Of a stretch of DNA of 64,000 nt, positions 36,431-46,570 are shown piece after piece. Position 1 is the stretch's first letter; each line of letters begins with the position of its first letter. Position numbers and translations under genes: made by a program. This DNA comes from Apium graveolens. Its lineage: Eukaryota; Streptophyta; Magnoliopsida; Apiales; Apiaceae. The notes below the pieces were generated by a model. The model ran no database searches. It worked only from the letters and a program-made list of their open reading frames with translations, and was not told where the DNA came from. The stretch spans positions 170,916,790-170,980,789 of the forward strand of contig NC_133647.1 of the NCBI RefSeq assembly GCF_009905375.1. Reading direction: 5' to 3'.

Positions 36431-37758
36431 TGTTAAGTAACATTTATGTCCACTTAGAACGCTTTGTAAAGCTTCGAATTGGTATTTTGTACTCAAGTTA
36501 CTTGTGTTTTTGATGTGTTTTGTAGTATTTTTGCATTTCGGGCATAGTTGGAGGAAGGATGAGGTTTAGCATTATTTTGATGCTAACTTGGTGTTAGGAT
36601 GGTGCCTCGAATGTTTGTGTATTGATCGCCATCAAAAACCAGAAAATAAAACAAAGCAATTCATTTTTTCCAGAAGGTCAGCACGCCCGCGCTGTGTTAG
36701 CGCGCGCCCGCGCCAGAATAGCAGAAGGATAGCGCGCCCGCCCTGGGAAAGCGCGTGGTCGCGCCATGGCGAATTCTGAGAATCCTATTGCAAGTAGAAG
36801 ATGGATTTTCTAGGCTTCTGGATTGATTGGGCTGCTATATAAAGACTATCTAAAGACGTTTTTCATAACGAGATTAAGGAGAAAATAGCGAGAAGACCTA
36901 GGAGCAAAAATACAACGAATATGAATAGGATCTAGTTTATTCTTGTGATTCTTTGTTTAAGTTGTAATCTCGGATGCTAGTTTTCTTGTTTGTTGAACCT
37001 ATTACTCTTGATTACGTACTTTGTTTCTTATTCAGTTTATAAAGACTTAGTTTATTATACCATGCTTTCATCGGAACCCGCGGTGATGATGAGTTCGGTT
37101 ATGAACTAATCATTGTCGTGGGGTTCTAGCGGATTTACTTATGGATTTCAATAGTTAGTATGTTTTGATATCTTAGTGTGCGGTGATTGTATGATATCCT
37201 AGGCTGGTTGTGCTTATTCGTCTTATGAGCGTCGCGAACTTATAAGATAGCGTGTTAATTTCTATTGAAGCGAAAGTGAATTTAGAGATTTAGAACTTGC
37301 CATGCTAGCATAGGTTTAAGTATTTGTTATGCATGATTCGTAGGTAATTTTAACCATCTTACTTGCCCTATGTAATTAAGATAGATAACTTGCGCATTAA
37401 ACCTTCATGATGTCAAATTCTATTGACATATAGGGTCTCAACATACTTGGTGTCTATTTATCTTCTATCTCTTTTGTGGATGTCTGGTAGTAGGGTATTC
37501 GTACAATGAAAGTTAGCGTTTCCTAGATCCGTGTTGTCTGATTAGTGTCATCACCATTATGCTAAGGTTAAGAACAATGGCTTTGAATAAAGTAGTAATG
37601 AAGTTAGAATCCCATGTTTATCTCATATAGTAAATCAAACTCTTTAATCTTTTAGTTAATTTTATGTTAGTTAATATCTTAGTTAATCAAACCAATTTAT
37701 TATTCGTCTTAGTATTGAATAATAACCATACCATCGTTACATAAGTACATTAATAACA
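36431..37758 (+). repeat. 5' LTR of Athila A (1328 bp)
   Basis: TGTTAAGTAAC to ATTAATAACA. It is homologous in reverse orientation to 62527-63755 (for example the TTTTGATGTGTTTTGT and TGTCTGGTAGTAGGGTATTC segments). It carries several GCGCGCCCGC motifs at about 36685-36770, a GC island in an otherwise AT-rich LTR. Confidence 0.82.
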
Positions 37759-38930
37759 AATTGGCGCCGCTGCCAAAAACTTATTAGCGCGTATTTTCAT
37801 CCTAACAAGTTTTTAGCGCCGCTGCCGGGGACTCTGTGTTATGTTTTAGTTTATGTGCTTGTCATCAGTGGTCGTTAAAGTTAACTGACTCGGATATTTT
37901 ACTTACTTGTTTGCTTGTTGCTTTTCAGGTACTCTTGAGAGCTTTTATGTTACTTAATATCTTAGTTAATCAAACCATTTTGTTATTCGTCTTAGCATTG
38001 AATAATAACCATACCATCGTTGCATAAGTACATTAATAACAAATTGGCGTCGTTTCCAAAAACTTAGTTAATTTTATGTTAGTTAATATATTAGTTAATC
38101 AAACCAATTTGTTATTCGTCTTAGCATTGAATAATAACCATACCATCGTTGCATAAGTACATTAATAACAAATTGGCGCTATTTCCAAAAACTTATTAGC
38201 GCTTGTTTTCATCGTAACAAGTTTACTAGAAGGGTATTCGTACAACGAAAGTTGGCGTTTACTAGTTTTGTGTTGTCTGATTAGTGTCATCACCATTGCA
38301 TGCTAAGGATAAGAACAATGACTTTGAATGAAGTAGTAATGAAGTTAGAATCCCATGTTTATCTCATAGAGTAAATCAAACTCTTTAATCTTTTAGTTAA
38401 TTTTATGTTAGTTAATATCTTTATTAATCAAACCAATTTGTTAATCGTCTTAGCATTGAATAATAACAATACCATCGTTGCATAAGTACATTAATAACAA
38501 ATTGGCGCCGCTGCCAAAAACTTATTAGCGCGTGTTTTCGTCCTAACAAGTTTTTGGCGCTGCTGTCGGGGACTCTGTGTTAATAACAAATTTTTGGCAA
38601 CGGCGCTAATAAGTTTTTGTCAACGGCGCCAATTTGTAGGGTAGTCATACTAGTAGGGTATTCGTACCACGAAAGTTGGCATTTACTAGTTTCATACGAA
38701 TACCCTACAAATCGGCGCCGTTGCCATAAGTACATTAATAACAAATTGGCGATGTTGCCAAAAACTTATTAGCGCGTGTTTTCGTCCTAACAAGTTTTTG
38801 GCGCCGCTGCAGGGACTCTGTGTTAATTTTTGGTTTATGTGCTTGTCATCAGTGGTCGTTAAAGTTCAGTGACTCGGATATTTTACTTACTTGTTTGCTT
38901 GTTGCTTTTCAGGTACTTTAGAGAGCGTTT
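37759..38930 (+). repeat. Array of repeated LTR-end / primer-site segments in the Athila leader
   Basis: ACAAATTGGCGCCGCTGCC-type sites, or decayed forms, recur near 37757, 37815, 38038, 38170, 38502, 38555, 38742 and 38797. Each is usually preceded by a copy of the LTR end (AATAACCATACCATCGTTGC, ACATTAATAACA). Near 38590-38715 copies are inverted (GGCAACGGCGCTAATAAG). The leader end GTGCTTGTCATCAGTGGTCG ... TTGCTTTTCAGGTACT is present twice, at 37855-37935 and 38836-38915. Repeated template switching during reverse transcription would produce such an array. Confidence 0.85.
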
Positions 38931-40247
38931 ATGCTAACACGTTCTCGATCTCGAAAGAGAAAACTGGATAAAGTGGAGGAAGTATTTGAAGAAGAAGTTT
39001 TTGTTGAGGAGAAAGTTGAAGAAGAAGCTCTACTTATAATGGGAGAACCAACAACGAATCTGAAGGCTTTGATGGATTATTCTAAGCCAAAGATCAATGA
39101 TATTCATTCTAGCATTATCAGGCCAGCCATCGCGGCTAACACCTTTGAAATCAAGTCGAGCACGATTCAGATGATACATAATTCAGTTCAGTTTTTGAGT
39201 TCTCCTATAGAAGACCCCAACATGCACATCAGAGATTTCATCGAGATCTGCGACACTTTCAAGTTCAATGGAGTTACTGAAGATGCTATAAAGCTGCGGC
39301 TTTTCCCATTCTCTCTGAGGGATAAGGCTAAGTGTTGGTTGTATTCTCTACCACCAGGCTCTATCACTACTTGGGAAGATCTGGCTCAGAAGTTTCTTAC
39401 TAAATTTTTCCCTATGGTGAAGACTGCTGCAATCAGAAATGCTCTTACTCAATTTGCGCAACAATCTGGAGAATCTTTGTGTGAGGCTCGGGATCGCTAA
39501 AAGGAGATGCTTCAGAAGTATCCTCATCATGGGATGCCTGACTGGGTGATCATTAACAGCTTTTATAATGGGTTGGGTGCAATTTTTAGACCTATGCTTG
39601 ATGAAGCATCAGGTGGAGCCTTATGGGCTAAAAGCTACGATGAAGCTTATGAACTGATTGAACTGATGGCTGCTAATGAATACCAGAACCCAAGTCAGAG
39701 AATGCCTCAAGGCAAGGTAGCGGGAATTCTAGAAGTGGATACAGCTACTGCTATAGTTGCGCAGCTTCATGATTTGACTATAAAGGTGGATTCTTTGGCT
39801 AATTATGGGGTTAATCAGATCGCTAATTTCTGTGAGCTTTATGTTGTTGCATATGAGATGGAGCAGTGTGCTATTTCTAGTGAATCAGCTCAGTTTGTGA
39901 GGAACTTTCAGAGATCACAACAACTAGTTCCAGCCACCTATCATCCCAACAACCGCAATCATCCTAACTTCAGCTGGAGCAACACTCAGAATACGGTGCA
40001 ACAGCCTTATCAGCAGTATGCAGCAAAGAAATACAAGCCTCCTGGTTTTCAACAACCGCAATATGCACCAAGAGAACAACTCCAACTTCAGCAGCTACCA
40101 CAATATAATGAAAAATCTGAATTGGAGGAGTTGAGGCTTATATGCAAGAGCCAAGCGGTTTCTATTAAGACCTTGGATAATCAAATTGGGAAGATTGCCC
40201 ATGCCTTGCTAAATCAAAAACCTGGTACACTCTCTAGTGACACTTAA
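38931..40247 (+). pseudogene. Athila gag
   Basis: ATG 38931 begins MLTRSRSRKRKLDKVEE, basic then acidic. The gag core follows: IHSSIIRPAIAANTFEIKS, LFPFSLRDKAKCWLYSLPPG, TWEDLAQKFLTKFFP. After a TAA at 39498-39500 the same frame goes on (EMLQKYPHHGMPDWVIINSF) through a glutamine-rich region to a TAA at 40245. Athila gag forms the particle. The length is close to the family norm, but two stops inactivate it. No frameshift is needed, so loss is by point mutation only. Confidence 0.85.
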
Positions 40248-41132
40248 GTGCTAGGCAAGAAGGAAGCTAAAGAGCAGGTTAAGGCAATCACATTGAGGTT
40301 GGGGAAGGTTGCAAACCCTGAAAATTCTCAAGTTCCAGAAGTTGATGTTGTGGCTGAAGAAGATGTGCAGAAGGCAGCAGAGGTGGAACCAGGGAAGAAA
40401 GCTGTTGTCATCACTCCTCTTAAGGGTAATACAGGGGAAAAACGAGTCTATCCTCCACCTCCTTTTCCTAAGAGGCTGCAGAAGCCAAAGCTGGATAAGC
40501 AATTTGCTAAGTTCTTGAAAGTTTTCAAGAAACTTTATATCAACATACCTTTCACTGAAGCTCTTGAACAAATGCCTAGCTATGCGAAGTTTATGAAAGG
40601 TATTCTCTCTCATAAGGTGAAGCTCGATGACTTAGAGACCGTTTCCCTTACGGAGGAATGCAGTGTTGTGCTGCAACAAAAGTTGCTTCTGAAGCTTAAA
40701 GATCCTGGAAGCTTCACTATTCCTTGCACTATTGAAAATTTGTCTTTCGACAAGTATTAATGTTATTTGGGAGCTAGCATCAATCTGATGCCTTTGTCTG
40801 TCTTCAAGAAGTTGCACTTACCTGATCCAAAGCCTACTTATATGTCCTTGCAGTTGACCGATCGTTCTATTACATATCCACGAGGTATTATGAAGGATGT
40901 TTTGGTCAAGGTAGACAAATTCATATTTCCTGCTAACTTTGTAATTCTTGATTTCGAGGAGGATAATAAGATTCCCATAATCTTGGGAAGACCATTCTTG
41001 GCTACGGGCCGAACCTTGATTGATGTGCAGAAGGGTGAGCTCACTATGCGAGTACTGGATCAGGATATGACTTTTAATGTTTTCAATGTCATTATGTTCC
41101 CTACTGATAATGAGGAGTACTTAAAACTGTAA
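40248..41132 (+). pseudogene. Athila gag end and aspartic protease, active-site Asp lost
   Basis: The frame continues with basic spacer and a RLQKPKLDKQFAKFLKVFKK block, then NLSFDKY, a TAA at 40758, and CYLGASINLMPLSVFKKL. Athila proteases normally have CDLGAS here, so the catalytic Asp has become Tyr (GAT to TAT). Next come TYPRGIMKDVLVKVDKFIFP and IPIILGRPFLATGRTLIDV, the flap and ILGRPFL signatures. A TAA closes the piece at 41130. The protease that would mature Gag-Pol is dead twice over. Confidence 0.82.
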
Positions 41133-41867
41133 TTGGTTGATTATGTGGTTACTTCAGAACTTGATCAAATGTTAAGGTCTGATGCCTTAGAGAAGGCCTT
41201 ATTAGGAAATTCAGACAGTAAAGATGATAAAGGTGATGAACAATTACAGTTTTTGAATGCTTCTCCTTGGAAGTGAAGGCTGGATATGCCTTTTGAATCT
41301 CTTGGTTTGGAGGAGCTTAAAAAGTCTCCAAAGCACCTCAAGCCATATATTGAGGAAGCTCCTACACTCGAGCTTAAACTTTTGCCTGAACACTTAAGGT
41401 ATGCATCTTTAGGTGATGCATCTACTTTGCCTGTTATTATTGCATCTGACCTTTCAGGTAGTGATGAGGAAAAGCTCTTACGAATTCTGAGAGAGTTCAA
41501 ATCAGCAATTGGATGGACTATAGCAGATATCAAGGGAATCAACCCTTCTTATTATATGCACAAAATTCTGCTAGAGGAAGGAAGCAAGCCAAATGTTGAG
41601 CAATAAAGAAGGCTAAATCCGATCATGAAAGAGGTTGTGAAGAAGGAAATTATCAAGTGGCTAGATGCAGGGATCATCTATCCTATTTCTGACAGTTCTT
41701 GGGTGAGCCCAGTTCAGTGTGTGCCAAAGAAAGGAGGCGTCACCGTGGTTTCTAATGAAAAGAATGAGCTTACTCGAACAGTCATGGGGTGGAGAGTTTA
41801 CATGGATTAAAGGAAGCTAAACAAGGCCACAAGGAAGGATCACTTTTCTCTTCTTTTTATTGATCAG
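41133..41867 (+). pseudogene. Athila pol: linker and start of reverse transcriptase
   Basis: Still in frame: an acidic linker with a TGA near 41274, then LGLEELKKSPKHLKPYIEEA, FKSAIGWTIADIKGINPSYY, a TAA, and MKEVVKKEIIKWLDAGIIYP, SSWVSPVQCVPKKGG, which are the RT N-terminal blocks. The frame ends at KDHFSLLFIDQ, where Athila B (41868) begins. The RT palm with YxDD is not in the window. Confidence 0.85.
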
Positions 41868-42055
41868 TGTAAGGGCGAAAACACACACTAATTTACACAC
41901 ATGTATATGCGTTCGCAAGTAGTATAAGATATAAATCAGATTCGTTCCCATGGAGACTGGTTTAGGTTAAGTTCAATTTATGCACCTATGCAATAATGTA
42001 TGGTTATAGTTCAATGCTAAGATAAATAATAAATTGGGTTTTAATTAAACTAAGA

Positions 42056-42553
42056 TGTTATGGATAAAAAACTAAAGGTTATTATTTGCTGTATTTACTA
42101 CTAAGGTTCGGGAGCTCAAGGTCTTTAATGGCTGCTCTCGTGTTTCATAGCTTAACTCTGCCTTTACGAGATGCCTACGTATCTCTGTGAGTTAGAGAAT
42201 CAAGCCAAAAAAAAATGTAGTTCTGATTGAGGGGTAGATCCCTTTATATAGATGTTGAGAGTCCTTGAATTGGACTAGGGATAGGAGACTTGTTGATCAA
42301 GTTCTCAGACTTTGGATAGACTTTGAAGTCCTAGAATAGAGGAATCAGATTCCTAATTGGTGTAGGTGCCCTTGGGGCTATCTTTTATAGATTTAGATCA
42401 CTGATTGGACTAATTTAATGAGCTGTTAATCTCCCTTATTTATTAATTTCGTAATTAATAAATAATCAGGATTTTGGACCTCATTAATTGAGCTTCGTTA
42501 CTGGACCATACCAGGTCTAATTATATTTCTAGGATAATTTTAGGCCCATATCA
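42056..42553 (-). repeat. 3' LTR of the Tat element (498 bp)
   Basis: TGTTATGGATAA to GGCCCATATCA on the plus strand. It lacks about 15 bases (ATCCAACATTAATT region) that the other LTR has near its end; a few percent substitutions separate the two. Confidence 0.93.
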
Positions 42554-42568
42554 TTTGCCCCCCAACTT
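42554..42568 (-). promoter_or_regulatory. Polypurine tract of the Tat element
   Basis: Minus strand AAGTTGGGGGGCAAA directly abuts the 3' LTR, as expected for plus-strand priming. Confidence 0.85.
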
Positions 42569-43013
42569 CTGGGAAACCGTAAAAGGTTTCGCAGAAGTTA
42601 AGTTCGTTTGTTCCCTTACAGGGTATCGTTTTTGCGTAAAGTATGGAGCGACCTACACATTTACAATGATTTGCTTTGCACGCGGCTTCAAGGCTATTAT
42701 AGAACCTTTCTATTATTTTCCTTACCTTATTCCTTCTTTTTAGGAATTTTCTGGTATTTTTTCAGGATTTTTTCCCTTAATTCTGGGATTTATCCGATTT
42801 TTCAGGAATTTTCCCTTAATTCCGGGGATTTTTTCCTTAATTTTTTCAAGAATTTTCAACAAATATAGTTTTTGGAAATTATTTTTTAATTTTCCTGATT
42901 TTCTGGGATTTTTTGCTTATTTTCCCTATTTATTGGAATTTTTTTAGCAATTTTCCCTATTTTAACCCATTTTTCTAATTAATTAAATAATCAGAAAAAT
43001 AGAATTTTTGCTG
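42569..43013. other. Tat 3' spacer with degenerate short repeats
   Basis: Contains loose repeats of GGAATTTTCCCTTAATTC and related T-rich words at about 42735-42960. No supported frame. Confidence 0.6.
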
Positions 43014-43920
43014 CTCATTACATCCTAGGCGTTGTTGATCCATGCCTAGGAGACATTTTGCTAACAACGTCTAGGAACAATGCACCCTGGGCGTTGTTGG
43101 AGGCTGATGCTTCCTGGGCGTTGTTGATCCACGCCTAGGAGACAGTTTCCTAACAACGTCTAGAAAACTTGCGTCCTGGGCGTTTTTGGAGGCTGATGCT
43201 TCCTGGGTGTTGTAGATCCATGCCTATGAGCCACACTTATAACAACGTCTAGGAACAATGCCCCCTGGGCGTTGTTGAAGGCTGATGCTTCCTGGGTGTT
43301 GTTGATCCACGCCTAGGAGCCACACTTCTAACAACGTCTAGGAACAATGCACCCTGGGCGTTGCTGAAGGCCAATGCTTCCTGGGCGTTGTTGATCTACG
43401 CCTATGAGCCACACTTATAACAATGTCTAGGAACAATGCCCCATGGGCGTTGTTGAAGTCTGATGCTTCCTGGGCATTGTTCATCCACGCCTAGGAGCCA
43501 CACTTATAACAACGTCTAGGAACAATGCCCCCTGGGCGTTGTTGAAGGCTGATGCTTCCTGGGCGTTGTTGATCCACGCCTAGGAGCCATACTTCTAACA
43601 ATGTCTAGGAACAATGCACCCTGGGCATTGTTGAAGGCCAATGCTTCCTGGGCGTTATTGATCCACACCTAGGAGCCACACTTCTAATAATGTCTAGGAA
43701 ACTTTCATCCTGGGCATTGTTGAGGGCCAATCCGTTCATAAATCATAGGCATTGTGCACCCACGCCTAGGAGACATCCTTCTAACATTGTCTAGGAAATT
43801 TGCGTCATGGGCGTTATTGGAGATTAATTCGTCTATAATTCCTAGGCGTTGTATACGCACGCCTAGGAGACATGTTTGGTACCACGCCTAGGAATCATGC
43901 ACTCTAGGCATGGTTGGGGC
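43014..43920. repeat. 89-bp palindromic tandem array, about ten units
   Basis: GCTGATGCTTCCTGGGCG or a close variant recurs at about 43103, 43192, 43281, 43370, 43459, 43549 and 43638, a steady spacing of 89-90. Each unit contains CCTGGGCG ... CGCCTAGG, an inverted pair around GTTGTTGATCCA, and a second AACAACGTCTAGG part. Outer units are more diverged. Its position between the antisense gene promoter and the 3' LTR matches the variable 3' region of Tat elements, known to seed satellite DNA. Confidence 0.92.
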
Positions 43921-44065
43921 TTTCGAGCCTTGATTTATTCAATGAACTTTGGTTTTTGATTTAGAACATTCTAGATCTTTTCAAAATTCAAATTTTATGG
44001 GCTTCCCACCTTTATTAGGCCCATTTCTTTAGGCCTAGATACGTTTGAGCTTCCTCAAGCTCATC

Positions 44066-44072
44066 TATATAA
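44066..44072 (+). promoter_or_regulatory. TATA box of the antisense gene
   Basis: TATATAA in CATCTATATAAGGGGTGG, about 220 bases before the ATG at 44289. The next 30-40 bases (TGAGTTCATTTCTCACACTT) would hold the start site. It faces away from the 3' LTR and opposite to the element's own genes. Confidence 0.65.
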
Positions 44073-44288
44073 GGGGTGGAGTGTGAGTTCATTTCTCACA
44101 CTTCACTTCCACAAAATTTCTTTACCTCTATCTTTTTCTACTCTGCAACTATTTTCTCAAAAATCGCCACCTCAAAGCGATTTTCGGCTTTCTGCATCAC
44201 CGTTTTCTGGGCTTATTTTGAAGATTCCGTTTGAATCTTCATCTTCTTCGCTTACCTTCAAGAACTTCCTGGGTTTTAGTCTTCATCC

Positions 44289-46143
44289 ATGGCGGATTCC
44301 GATTCATCTCACTCCTAGGTTCCCCAAGCTGTTGGCCGTCCATCTAGGGCCAGCCGAGGTAAAAAATCTCTTATCCATTCCTCGGTTATTTCTCTTAGGG
44401 ATCTTTTAACCGAATTCGGGCAAGCCTTCCCTAACATGTTACACTTAGATGCATATAATTACCCTTCTAGATTTGGTCCAGAACAAGTAGGTACCATAGC
44501 TCGCCTTTTTGGCATTTCTCACCCTTATAGGGCCGAGGCTCCAGGCCCAAATGATAAGGCCTGTTACCCAAATCCTGGGGCCATTCGGGTCTATAAGGAA
44601 ACCTTCTATGTTGGTTTTCGCCTTCCTCCTCATCCTTTCATTTTTCTCCTTTTGGCTGAGGCCCGAGTCTGTCCGACCCAACTCACACCCAATTCATGGT
44701 GTTTTATTCATTGTTATATGGCCCAATCTCGTAAACACGGTTTTGAGTCCAATGTTTGTATCTTTCGTTATTTATTTAAATTTGTAAATATTTCTGAGGA
44801 CCAAGGATGGGTCAAAATAGTTCATAGATCCTTAGCCCGATCCTGCTTTATTTCTGGCACCAACCCTGACTCGTATCCAACTTGGAAGAGCAAGTGGTTT
44901 TATGTGTTTCTGGATTCCGAGGAGGGTTGGGACCATTTTTTCAGGCCCAACTTCTCAAAAAGTATAGACGGGTCTTTAAGAGACCTAAAATTGGGGATAG
45001 ATGAGGATACGGCGATCAAGGCCATCACAGCTGATAACTTGCATCATTGCGCTCTCATCCTTTCAGAGGGTAATTTGCAAGATTTAGGTCTAAGTGACCT
45101 TGGTCCCGAGGGTATTTCTTTTCCCTTTTTGTTCCATTTTCTTAATTCCTTATTTGTCCTTCTTCTTACGTGCCTGTATCTTTCTGCAGCTAGGGCAGCT
45201 TTGGACACGATCTTCAAGAAGCGGGAGGCCCGTGCTGCCAAGGGCTCTGCTGTTGAGACCCACCGCGACAAGTGAGTTAGGATTGGTCACGGCCCTTCAG
45301 TCACGGTTTAGGAGGCCGTCCCTACCTTTTTATCCCAGAGGCCTCTTAGCCTTGATGAGGATACCTCTCCTTTCACCGTCACTTGGGGCCTTCAGAGAAG
45401 GGACACAGTGGTAGGGAGTTCCGAGGCTGCCGATGTTTGGTCCGAGAGTGTGATTACACCACGTGACAGGGCTGAGATAGTAGAGTCTTCTGATGACCTA
45501 TAGATTGAGCGTCTGGGTGTTCAGGCCGTGGCTTCTGTAAGCCTCTTCCTTGTCCCCTTTTTGACTATTTTTTAATTCTTTCATACTTACTTACTGTATT
45601 ATGCTCGTGCAGATGAATACCTATCTCCAGGCTGCCCTTCACAATCTGAAGGATGTGAGGACTAGCCTAACCATTGCTGAGAGAGATAGGGACATGTATC
45701 TCAAGGCTTCCGAGGCCAACTTCACTCGTTTCTGTGAGGTAGAGAAGGAGCTGGCGGATGAAAAGGAGAAAGTTTGTAAGCTGGAGCTAGATGCTCAGAG
45801 GGCCCAGGCTGAGGTGATAGCTGAGTATAAGGCATCTCAGGACTTTCAGGATGTCATAAATGCTGAGTACGATGCTAACTTCCCGGAGACCTTTTCTAGC
45901 TGTTGGGAGCAGATAGTGGAGGAGATTGGGAAGAAGATTCTGGAGGTGACTCTCACCACCTATCCAGTCCCTGTTATTCCTGGGAAAGAGCCTCTTCTTG
46001 ATGATATTCCTCTTTCTCCTACTCTCACTACTTCTGCTGAGGCCGCAACTGTTTCTCCTCGAGATGCTGATCCTATGCATGTTCCTTCTTCTACTGCTGC
46101 CGATGAAGGAAACATTGATGATGACTTTTTTAAGGATCTTTGA
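44289..46143 (+). pseudogene. Antisense three-exon gene of the Tat element (gypsy-type 'transposase' domain, coiled coil)
   Basis: Exon 1 is 44289-45111, exon 2 45190-45536, exon 3 45613-46143. Introns of 78 bp (GTATTT...CTGCAG) and 76 bp (GTAAGC...GTGCAG) keep the frame; total about 566 codons. Exon 1 has MADSDSSHS, a TAG at 44316, then DLLTEFGQAFPN, YKETFYVGFRLPPHPFIFLL and CPTQLTPNSWCFIHCYMAQS, which look like the plant 'putative gypsy-type transposon' domain (Pfam PF04195, from memory). Exon 3 is a coiled coil (ASEANFTRFCEVEKELADEK) with an acidic C-terminus (GNIDDDFFKDL). Other in-frame stops: TGA 45273, TAG 45309 and TAG 45501. Tat elements are known to carry extra antisense ORFs; their role is unknown. 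It converges on the pol end at 46571. This copy is broken. Confidence 0.75.
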
Positions 46144-46570
46144 GTAGTTTTTTTTTCTTATTTGGCCTATCGTGGCTTTTTAAGTATTGACTTAGTCGTA
46201 TTCGGAACTTATTACCCTTCGGGGTTTATTATGTTATTTTAAGTTATTTGTTTGCTTTTCTACTATCCTTTTTAAGTACTTGTACTGTTAGTTTGCTAGC
46301 CTTTTAAAAGCTATCCCCTATTTTCCTCGTACTTGTACTAAAATAGATAAGCAAACTTAATCATATATAGTATGCACCAAATAGTTCTATAATAAGATGA
46401 ACTAAACAATTGTAAAACAAGTTTATGGCAACTCTTGGGATTCATCCCTTACACCACTTCTAATAATCCTAAAAATAAAGCTAAAACATGTAAATCCTAA
46501 GAAATCAAAGCTTCAAGGTGCTTTTCAACCTACTTGTCACCTTGACAAGTGAGAATCATGTTTAATGGCT
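46144..46570. other. Spacer between the antisense gene and the pol end
   Basis: AT-rich, no supported frame. It would be the shared 3' region of two convergent transcripts: the antisense gene from the left and Gag-Pol from the right. Confidence 0.6.

Larger units (their letters stand above)
36431..41867 (+). mobile_element. Athila A, Ty3/gypsy element, 5' LTR to start of RT
   Basis: The order is LTR (36431-37758), a repeated tRNA-Asp-type primer region (37759-38930), gag, protease and the start of RT, all on the plus strand, broken off at 41867 by Athila B. TTGGCGCCGCTGCC after the LTR is the hallmark Athila primer site. The coding frame stays in register from 38931 to the break although it holds stops. 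The 3' half and 3' LTR would be beyond the right window edge. Confidence 0.85.

Noticed and set aside
43014..43920. Regularly spaced repeats that might suggest a CRISPR array
   Set aside because: Units are contiguous 89-bp tandem copies with diverged sequence, no unique spacers and no cas genes, in a plant retrotransposon 3' region.
45272..45334. Possible extra intron in the antisense gene starting at GTGAGT (45272)
   Set aside because: The reading frame continues through the segment in register and the two stops in it are single C-to-T steps from CGA and CAG, so a coding exon with decayed codons is simpler.
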